Positions 1 to 12,000 of a stretch of DNA of 64,000 nt are shown here, in pieces. Every line of letters starts with the position of its first letter. Within the stretch, counting starts at the first letter, position 1. The stretch is from a virus, in IMG/VR virus record IMGVR_UViG_3300010160_000025, positions 88,809 through 152,808 of that record. One strand, given 5' to 3'. The notes below the pieces were generated by a model, which saw only the letters and a program-made list of their open reading frames with translations, was not told the origin of the DNA and ran no database searches. Both the position numbers and the translations under genes were made by a program.

Positions 1-3000
1 AATCTAGTTGAAGGTATGCGTGTATTGTTTACCGCAGACACTGACATTAGAGTTTCAGGAAGAATATTTACAGTAAGTTTTATAACACATTTGGGACAAC
101 GCAGAATTACACTATTGCCTACAGATGATACTGACCCACAAGCCGGCGAAACTGTTCTAGTAACAGAAGGAAGTAGTTATAGAGGTACCATGTTCCATTA
201 CATGGACGGTACATGGATGCAAAGCCAAGACAAGACTACTATAAATCAAAGCCCATTATTTGAAGTAGTTGACCCTACAGGAACTAGTTATGGAAATACA
301 ACAAAGTATCCTGGTACTACATTTAAAGGAACAAAAATATTCAGTTATCAAACAGGCACCACATACGATACTGAATTAGGGTTTGATATTACATATAGAA
401 ATATTGGCAACTTTGGAGACATTGTTTTCAATTTTAATCTTCATACTGACAAACATACCTATCAAAGCAGTACAAATCTAGTAGAACCGATTGATATAGA
501 ACTTGGTTACCTGCGTATTAATAATACGTTAACTTCTTATGATCACGCCAATGGGTGGACTATTGCTAATACAAAAACTAAACAATTTGTTGTTAGACAA
601 TATGTAATTGATCAAGTACGTAATATGTTTTTAATTGATGTATACGCAGACAGTGGCCTATTAACTGATTTAACAGTTAAAGTATATCTAAACGGACATA
701 GAAAATACGATACTGATTATACAATCACTGTTATTAATAAGAAAGCCTATGTTGAATTCTTTAAAGATTTATCTGTTGATGATGTATTAATAGTTAAAAC
801 AAATTCTTCCGCACCAAAAATTAATGGCTATTTTGAATTTCCTTCTAATCTAGAACACAATCCTCAAAATTTAAATTTAGACACTTTTACTCTAGGTGAA
901 ATTAATAATCATGTAAGTTCAATTGCAGACAATATTGACAAGTTTATTGGTACAATCCCTGGCTCTGCTAGTCTTCGAGATTTAGGAAATATTACTCCGT
1001 TAGGAACAAAGATTGTGCAACATTCTGCACCACTGTTACCTATAGCATATCATATTACTAATAAAAATTATAATGTAATTAATGCATTAAAAACAGCCAG
1101 ACTTGATTATGCAAAATTCAAAAGAAATGTATTACGCAAAGCAACTGATTACGGATATGATGGCGTAACAAGAATTCACTTAGATTTAATTTTAAAAGAA
1201 GTGGTTAAGGACTTTACAAAAGATAGTCCGTATTATCTAAGCGACATGATACCTGCAGGTCCTAATTTTATTTTTGAACAAGAAATAATTGATAACTCAA
1301 TTACTGAATATCCATTAACTTTTGATTTTAATCTAACCACTGTTAGTGAACGTGCTGTACTTGTTTACGTAAACGACGAACTATTAGTTTACGGTAAAGA
1401 TTATGAATTTATTGACGTTAATTTTGTAAAAATCTTATCAACAATTGCGTCTGGCGACAATTTAAAAATTGTTCAATACGGAAAAACGGACGGCTGTTTC
1501 TTGCCGCCAACTCCGACAAAATATGGATTGTATCCTAAATTTGAACCACAGATTTTTATTGATACTACCTATCAAAATCCAACTAAAGTTATTCAAGGCC
1601 ACGACGGTAGTATAACTATTGCGTTTAATGATTTTAGAGATGATTTATTATTAGAATTTGAACGTAGAATCTATAACAATATTAAAATTGCATATGATAC
1701 AAAGTTATTTGATATCTATGATTTTGTTCCGGGGTACAATAGAACTACTGATCTAACATTCGATGATATTAATAACATTATGGCAGGAGATTTCTTGCAC
1801 TGGTCAAATTTAATAGCTGATGATTATACCAAACACTCTTTCTTTGTACGTAGTAATCCAAAAACCTACAACTACCGAGAATTTAGATCATCTACTGGTA
1901 CAGAACTTCCAGGATTTTGGAGAGGTATATTTAAATTAGTATACGATACTGATCGACCACATACACATCCCTGGGAAATGCTAGGATTAAGTATTAAACC
2001 AACATGGTGGGAAACTACCTACGGTCCGGCACCATATACTAGCAATAACTTAATTCTATGGAATGATTTAGCTGCCGGTATAATTAGAAATCCTAGTACT
2101 AATTTTGTTAAGAACACTAAGTTTGTAAGACCACAGTTGTTATCAATGTTGCCGGTAAACGAAGACGGCGAACTACTAGCACCTAGCAATATTGGTATTA
2201 TTGACGGCTACACATCTTCATTAATTGAAGGAGAGTTTAGGTTTGGAGACCAAGCTCCTGTCGAATCAGCATGGAGACGTAGTGCAGAATATCCATTTTC
2301 TTTAATAACAGCGTTAACTATACTACGACCTGCGCAAGTATTTTCCAGCTGTTTTGATCGTGTTCGACAATACAGAGATGATACAAATCAATTAGTTTAT
2401 AAAGTTACTAACGGAAATTTAAGATTTAATGTTACCAATTTAATTACTCCTAGCACCGCAGATAGTACATCAAGAGTATATACTGCTGGCTTAATAAACT
2501 ATATTACTGATTATATTATTGGAAGACAGTCTCTTTCAGAAATTCCTGTTTATAAAAACGAATTAACAAATTTAATAGTTCGCTTATCAAGTAAACTTGG
2601 TGGATTTACTACTAAAGAAAAATTTAAATTAATATTAGATAGTCGTAATCCTTTAAACACAGGCAATGTGTTCATTCCTGAAGAAAATTATAATATTATA
2701 CTTAATACCAGCAGTCCAGTGTCGTCTGTTGATTATAGCGCAGTAATTATAGAAAAAGCAACAACCGGATTTATTATTAGAGGTTATAATAAATTTTTAC
2801 CAGCATTTAAATATTTCAAACCATTAATTATTAATAATGACGCTGAAATTAATGTAGGCGGTGTATCTGCTAGTTTTACTACTTGGATTGCTAATCAGTA
2901 TTATACTAAAGATAAAATTGTATTTTTTAATAATCAATATTATAGAGCAACAGTATCACATCAAGCATCATCAGTATTTGAAATAAAATATTTTGCTAAG

Positions 3001-6000
3001 TTGCCGTCGTTGCCGTTAACTGGCGGTAGACAAATTGTTATTAGAACAAAATTTAATGATACAGTTTCTACATTACATTATGGTGCTGAGTTACGAACTA
3101 TTCAAGAAGTAGTTGATTTTCTATTAGGCTACGGTGCTTATTTAAAATCAATCGGCATGCTATTTGAAAATTTTAATTCTACCATCAGAACAATAACAGA
3201 TTTTCAAACTAGTGCAAAAGAATTTGCATTTTGGACTACACAAAATTGGTCACTCGGCGCAGTAATAAGTGTAAGCCCGTGTGCTGAAGAAGTTAAATTT
3301 AATCAAAAATATTCTGTAGTTGACAATATATATGACAATTTTTATGAGTATTCAATATTAAAACAAGACGGTGCGGCGCTGTCTTCATTGTATACAGGTA
3401 ATACTAGAGAAGGTAACCTATTCACACTATCACCTAAAAATACTGCTGATGGTATATATCATGCTACTTTAAATTTAGTACAAAAAGAACACGTATTAAT
3501 TTTAGATAACACTACTATATTCAATGATGTGATTTATGATCAGATACAAGGATATAGACAAGAACGTATCAAAGTGGTTGGTTATAGAACAACTAACTGG
3601 AATGGCGATTTTGATATTCCTGGATTTATTTACGATCGTGCAATAGTTAAATTTTGGAAAGTATGGACTGATTATAAATTAGGTGATACTGTTAAGTACA
3701 AAGAATTTTATTATAGTGCAAAGGCTAATGTTCCAGGCAGCGAAACGTTTGACTACTCTGAATGGAATAAATTAGAAGCTAGACCAGAACCTAAGTTAAT
3801 TCCTAACTGGGACTATCGAGCCAATCAGTTTCCTGATTTCTACGACTTAGATACTGATAGTTTTGATTTAAACCAGCAAAAATTTGCACAGCATCTTATT
3901 GGCTACCAAAAGCGTCAGTATCTTGAAAATATCATTAACGATGATGTAAGCCAATACAAGTTCTATCAAGGATTCATTACTGAAAAAGGCACTGAAAATA
4001 GTTTTGCTAAATTGTTTGATGCTCTAAGTACTAGCACTAAAGAAAGTTTAGAGTTTTATGAAGAGTGGGCAATCCGTGTTGGACAGTACGGAGCCAATGC
4101 CGGCTTTGATGAAGTTGAGTTTAGACTGGACGAGGTTAAATTTTTAATTAATCCTCAACCAGTTGAGCTGGTAAAATCTATTGATAATTCTTTATTAGAT
4201 TTTGTTTATAGAATTTTACCTGACCAAGTTTACTTAAAGAGTAAAACATATTCACACAGCCCATTTGAAACACATCAGTTGTCAAATTATTATGTATCAA
4301 CTGCGGGATATGTTAATGCTGAAGATGTTGAATACAAATTAAACACTATAGAAGAAATATTTTCTGTCAATATAAACAAATTAAATGACGGATATTATTT
4401 CTGGATTGCTAGCGATAAAAATACTTGGAATGTTTATAGATTTACATTATTTGAAAACTTAGTTAGAAAAGTTTCAATTATACAAAATACTATTCGAATC
4501 ACACTAAACAGGGTTGTTGACACTGATATTAATGTTGACAGTTATATTGGCATTAATAATTCTATAGCAACGTTAGAAGGATTTTATAAAGTCACCGCGG
4601 TCGGAGTTGACTATATTGAATTTGATAAACCAAAAATACTTAACACAGCAGATACTGTTGGGTTAACTTTGAATTTATATAAGTTTGTATCAGTGCGAGT
4701 ACCGTCAATTGAGATTATTAATAATCTAGGAATAGCTTCAAAGAAAAACGGTGATCTAGTATGGGTCGACGGAGTTGACAATCAATGGACAGTTTGGAAA
4801 TATCAAAACGAGTATAATTTAACAACAGTTTCAAATAACAAAACAAAGTTTGGTATTAATGTATCTGTAAATGAAGCTAGTACAGTAATGATAGTCTCAA
4901 TAGAAAACAGTATGCTATATTATACTAGACCTACTGCTAAGTCTAATTGGGCGTACAGAGAAGAGCTAAGTCCGGTTACTACACAGGATGCAAATAATCC
5001 TAATCCAACAATATTATTAACAAATAATTCTTTTGCTTCGTCAACGTCCGTAAGAAGTGACGGAGCTTTCTTGGCAGCAGGTGCTCCTGCGGCAAATGCC
5101 GCACCATTAGTTGTAGGAACAACTACATCAAATGGTAACAGGCTAGTATTATCGGCTGGCACTACTGCTAATTTTATTATCAACGGCCCAATTGTATTTT
5201 CAAATACTACACTTGGTACTATAGTTGCTGGCAAAACATATTATGTGTCACAAATTATAGACCCAATACGTTTTACAATATCAGAGACTCAGGGCGGCCC
5301 AACTTTTGTGTTAGAAAATCGTTCAGGAGCAATGCCAGTATATGCTAATCACGGATACGTGGTTTTATATACACGAAACGCCAACGGATATTATGTATTT
5401 TCAAATTTAGTAACCGCACCTACTAAAACAAATAATCAATTTTTTGGTCAGAAGGTAGCAGTAGTTGGAGACAAATTATTTGTAGCATCAAAAGGCTCTG
5501 CAACTGTTGCACCATCTTTAACTGTTTACTATATTTCAAAACTTGTAGCAAATGCACTTGATCCTGCGTTTGTTAGCAGTAGCGCGACAGTTGGAGCACC
5601 AGTAGTGTTTACATTAGGGCATGACTTGCTAGACATGTCAGTGGCCGCTAACGGAAACGTTATCCTTTCTTTTAGCAACAATTTATCTCGAGGCAATGAT
5701 ACAATTCGTATATGGAATTATTCTAATAATTATGAATTTAATAAAGATGTACAAACTATAGAATCTCCATTACCAGCAAAATCTAGTTTTGGCTCTACTA
5801 TTGCAGTATCTAAAGACGGCGGCAAACTAGCAATCGGATCGCCAACATATTCTAATGTACATTTAAATGAAGGCGCAGTTTCGGTATACTATAATATTCC
5901 TTCTGCATTTACTGCATGGACTGTTACATTACCGGGAGTAACAACTTCTAGTACAACCAAAATAACAATTGAACCTGGAACAAAAACATTTACTGTACGT

Positions 6001-9000
6001 AAAAGCGGTACAGGTTTATTATTAAATGCGGTAGCAACTTTTGGTACTTTAAGAGCAAATCCGGGAATTGCTAATGCAGGTTCTAAATACGCGGTAGATG
6101 ATATTGTTTATATTTCTGGCGGCGACGGCAAAGCAACTTACAAGGTTACACAGGTTAATCCAACTACAGGAGCAGTAGTTGCTGGAGAATTATTAACTAG
6201 AGGTACAAATTATAATTCTAATCCGGTGTCTGTAACTATTCCAAAGCCTTTAAATATTTTAGAATTACAACGTGTTACTATTACACATGACTTGTCTAAT
6301 TATATGGTTGGAGTTGTAACTTCTTATGACGATGCTACTGCTACTCTTGTTGTTAATGTTAAGGAAGCATATACTCCTGGAGAATATGTACTCAAAGAGC
6401 AATTAAGTAATCCTTATAATAGAGGCAGTGAGTATTTTGGATCAACTGTTAAATTTAATACAGTTGGTGATCAGTTGGCAATTACCAGTGCAGGCGGTCG
6501 ACAATTAGCACACACAAAGTTTGATAATAATAAAACTGTCTTTGATCTAGATGCTACTACGTTTTTAGAAACTGAATTAGGATCTGGTAGTGTAATGTTA
6601 TATGATCACTATGAAAATAAATTTATTTTCTCTGACAGTTTAGACGTTGGTGTTGCAGTTGGTTCTAATTATGGCTCTGCTATTGCTATGTCTGATAGAG
6701 TATACATTAGTGATTACAATACATTAACTGGTGCAATACACGAATTTTATTCTGAAAACAAATCTTGGTATAAATTTAGAACACCGGGGCAATTAGTTAA
6801 TATAGATAAAATTAAATCTGTATTCTTATATGACATTGAAGACAGTAGTATAGTTACGTATCTTGATATTGTAGATCCATTGCAAGGTAAAATTTTAAGC
6901 ATTGCTGAAGATGAATTAAAATTTAAAACATATTACGACCCTGCAACTTATTCTGTCGGAGATGATACGGTCGTAGTTGATCCTCTAATGTATTGGAAAG
7001 AAAAACATGTTGGACATCTATGGTGGGATTTAAGTAGTGCTAAATTTATTGATCCTAACCAGGGTCCTGTATTGTATAAAGCCAACTCTTGGAACACTTT
7101 ATTTGAAAATCAATTAGTAAATGTATACGAATGGGTTGAAAGCGAATACACTCCCGCTGAGTGGGATAAACTAGCCGATACTGAAGCAGGGTTGACTCTT
7201 GGCATTAGTGGTGTTAGCAAATACAAAAGCACTTCATACAGCGTTAGTAAAACATTTGACACAATTAGTAAAACATTTAAAAATATATACTATTTCTGGG
7301 TTAAAAATAAAGTTACAGTGCCTGATGTAGACGGCAGAACAGTTTCTGCTAGAGATGTTGCAAATTATATTAGCAACCCTAAAAATATGGGAGTCAGCTA
7401 CATATCGTTCCACGGCGCAAATCAGTTCTCACTAGTTAATTGTAAGGATCTAATTGCCAGTAGGAAAGTAGCGTTAAATGTTCGATACTGGATTATTGAT
7501 AATTTTGAACAATCAAATATTCATAGCCACTATCAATTATTATCTACAAGCGATATTGACAAACCAATTAACAAGTATGTTGAACAAAAATGGATTGACA
7601 GTTTGTCCGGATTTGATAGTTTAGGTAATGAAGTCCCTGACTCAAAACTTCCAGTTAAATTAAAATACGGAATTCAAAGTCGCCCAAGACAAAGCATGTT
7701 TGTTAATAGGATTGAAGCACTTAAACAGTTTGTTGAACGTGTTAATTCTGTAATAGCAACACAATCTATTATAGATGATGTTGATCTTACTAGTTTAAAT
7801 TCTAAAGACGAATTACCAAGTCTAGGATCGGGCAAGTATGATTATGAAATTAGTTCTTACAGTCAAATTAGATTTGTAGGAACAAACGAAATTGTTAGAG
7901 CAGTACTATCTCCTGTAATTGAAAACGGAAAACTTGTTAGAGTTGTTATTGTAACTTCAGGAAAGGGTTATATCAATCCGCCATTAGTAACAATTAATGG
8001 AATAGGTACCGGAGCAAAAATTACCACCGTACTTGGTTCAAAAGGACAAATTATTTCAGCAACAGTTGATAAACCTGGTATCGGATATCTTGAATCAACT
8101 ACGCTGTCTGTACGTACACTATCTGTATTAGTCACTAAAGACGAAACTGCAAATAATAGATGGTCGTTGTATACATGGAATTCTTTAAAGAAAACTTGGT
8201 TTAGAGAACGTACTCAAACATATGATACTACTCGTTATTGGAAATACATTGACTGGTACTCTGCAGGTTACAGCGAGTTTACTAAACTAGATCATATAGT
8301 TGATTTTGCTTATCAACTACCTAGTGCTAATATTGAAATTGGCGAAATAGTAAAAGTTAATAATCAAGGTATTGGCGGATGGGTACTATTAGAAAAAGTT
8401 GACAATCAAAATGTTCTTGAAACAACAGTTAATTATAAAACTGTAGGACGACAATCTGGTACAATTAAATTTACTGATAGTTTATATCGTTTTGCAGAAA
8501 ATGCAGAAGGGTTTGACGGACCAACTTTTGATTCGTTTGTGTTCGATGATCAACCAAAGACTGAATTAACAATTATCCTTGACACAATCAAGAACATAAT
8601 TTTTGTTGATAATTTAGCAAAAGAATATAAAGAATTATTCTTTGCTAGTTTAAGATATGCATTTAGTGAACAGAAATCAATTGATTGGGCATTTAAAACA
8701 AGTTTTGTAAGATCAAAACATAATCTTGGACCGTTAAAACAAAAACCAACATATCAAAACGACAACTTACCTAGCTATCAAGAATATATCAATGAGGCTA
8801 AACCTTACAGAAGTAAAATTCGTGAATTTGTTAGTACATATGAAATTTTTGAACCAACCGGAAGCCAAATATCTGACTTTGACTTACCTCCAAAATATGA
8901 TCAAACTACTAATAGTGTGATACCGTTTCAAACTAGTATTTCGGATGGTATATTAACATACAGCAGTAATGATATTAAACAATATCCATACAGCGATTGG

Positions 9001-12000
9001 TTATACAGCGCAGGATTTAATTTAACAGAAATACGAATAGTAGATGGCGGCTCTGGTTATATAACTGCTCCTGTTGTAACAATTGAGCCAGCACCTTCTA
9101 CTATTACTGCAAAAGCATATCTATCGTCTGGCAGAGTTTCTACTATTGTTATTAACGATCCGTTCGGAGAAAACTTCTTAGTTACTCCTATTATCAAAAT
9201 AAATGGGTCAATTAATGACGGCGGCACTCCTGCTAGAGCAGTGGCTATATTATCTAATAGCTTGGTACGATCTACAAAGATTGGTATCAAATTTGATAGA
9301 GTATCACCGGAATATACATTTGGATCAATTGTAGCTAAAGAAACATTTATTGCTAGCGGTTCTAAAACTAGATTTGAATTAGCTTGGCCAGTTGATGTTA
9401 TCAAAACACGTACTACAGTGTCTGATAATAATGGAGAAATATTAGGAGCTGATTACATAGTATTCAACGAACTTGATCCAAGTTACTCATATGACCGTTA
9501 TAAAGGAATATTGCAATTTAATTCAGCACCTGCAAACTTATCTAAAGTTGTTATTGAATATCATAAAAATATCAACTTATTAGATGCTGCCGATAGAATT
9601 AATTATTTTTATAACCCGGCCGCAGGCCAATTAGGGCGCGATCTAGGACAGTTAATGCAAGGTGTAGATTACGGTGGCGTTGAGATCACTGGCATTGGAT
9701 TTGATGTTGGATCTGGCTATGATGCATTACCGTGGTTTACTACAGGTTACGATCAGTTTGATCCCGATTTTACTGATTTCTTAATTAAGAGTGATGGTAT
9801 TGCTAGATCGTTTACATTAAATTATGCTCCTACTGAAATTGAATATATTAACGTATACTGGACCGGCAATCGAAGTTATATTACTGCAACGCCGTTAGGA
9901 ACAGGCAATGTTGATAGTTCATCTTTATCTGTTACCAATGCTAACGGAATTAAAAAAGGACAATCAGTTTCAGGAATTGGTATACAATCAAATACCACAG
10001 TCTCGGATATTGTTGGCGCTAAAATAACTTTGACTAAAGCATTAGTGCAGGCAGCATCTGGTGTATACTCATTTAGAACAACAGAAACATTCAATAGACG
10101 ATTAGACGATCCTAATTATATTGTAGTTAAACCATTGCTAGATAGACTAGTTGCTGTTAAAAATGAAAAACTAACTATTGCAACTAATTTAGCTACAGCA
10201 CAAGAAGATAAAGATTTTAACATTGCATTACTTGCTGACTTAACTAGTCAGCTTCAGTTGTTATTTGATGCTAGAACTGCCGCTGAAGCAATATTGCTTC
10301 AAGCGCAAATTGCATTAGATAATGCAATTGTTCTTGGTGATCCACAAATAATATCTCATGCACAAGAAGTGAGAGATGCTAAACAATCAATCTATGATAA
10401 TTTAAATTCAGATTATGTTGTTACTGAACAAGATGCAGTCACTGCTCAGTATGCTAGAGATAATGCAATTGCATTAATTGCCAACGGTTCTAGCCTCATA
10501 GCCGCATATGATATAACAAGCAACATTGCTTCTGTACAAATATTTGATATTTTTGGAAGATTAATTTTACCGAGCGGAGTAAGATTAGTTGGCCAAAGTA
10601 TTAGAATAACAGGAACATTAAGTCACGGATCAATCCAAGGATATGTTTCTGGAACAACTTATTATATAGGCGAAGTTATAAACAACACTAGTGTACGTTT
10701 AACTAGCACTTATGCTAAAGCATTGGCTACTGGAAATGATAGATTTGATATTGTAACAACAGCCGGAGTAATAACTCCCGGAGCTACAGTTACTATTAAC
10801 GGAAAAATTAATACCGTACAACACGAAATTGAAAACTTCCCAAGTATTGTTAATCAAGATGCTATTATGAATTCCTTCATTGGTGACGGTGTAAGCACTG
10901 GACCTATTGTAATTCCTAACCATGCAACATTTACAGCAACATTTGCCGCAGACATCCAAGCAGGCGATAGTATTATTCTAAGAAAGAATACAAGTGACGG
11001 CAGTTTTAAACCTAGTGATATTCAATATGATACTCAAATATTTGGTGGAGATTTTGCTTATGTAAGTGCCACTGGATTAGCGGCTGAAGATATTAACGTT
11101 GACGGTGACGGATTTGTTACTCCAACATCAAGTCATGCACCTGAAGAAGTAGTTACTGGTCAAGTAGTAGATACTGTTGATATTACAGTATACCATAAGA
11201 TTGGTGACGGAGCCCCTATTATTAATACCGTGCAGTATCTAACAGCAGACGATAATATATTTGACATTGGCCAACGCCCAGGAACATCGACTTCTGTTAT
11301 TGTAAAAGTTGATGGAAATATTATCAAACAAAATGTAAATTATACAGTTAATTTTGCTAGCCAACAAATAGAATTAACTACTAGTTATGCACCGGGATTA
11401 GAAGTTGTTATAACTAGTATTAGTCAAAACGGTTTAAATATTCTAGATTTAGATTACTTTACTGCCGACGGAACTACCACTGAATTTGTATCGACTGCAA
11501 GATGGACTACTGAAACTACTGCGTTTGTTACCGTAGACGGCGAAGCTACAGCAGTGACAACATTTAAAACAGACAGTCAATATACACTAGTTGGAACTAT
11601 TGGTATACGTTTTGAAGTTGCACCGCCAGCTGGTGCAATTATCAACTATACAATTCTAGGATCAGCAGTTGACTCTATTAGTAAAGTACAAAAACAAACA
11701 ATTGTACATAACGGTATTGATACAATTTACGAATTAACTCGTAATCCAGAATTTGCTAAACCTTTAGCTAATAATGTATTAGTAGTAACTAACGGCAGTA
11801 TTTTAAGACCAGCTGATACTTTCTATTTTATAGTAGCAGGCACAAGCAGAACATATACTGTTGACAGTTCAAAATATGCATTTAATACTGTAGACAGTAG
11901 CACAGTTATTGTAGCAGTTAACGGCGTAAATATTGTACAGGGTGTTGATTACTTTTGGATTCCGGTAAACAACCAACTTAAAGTTAAAAAAGGTGTTGCA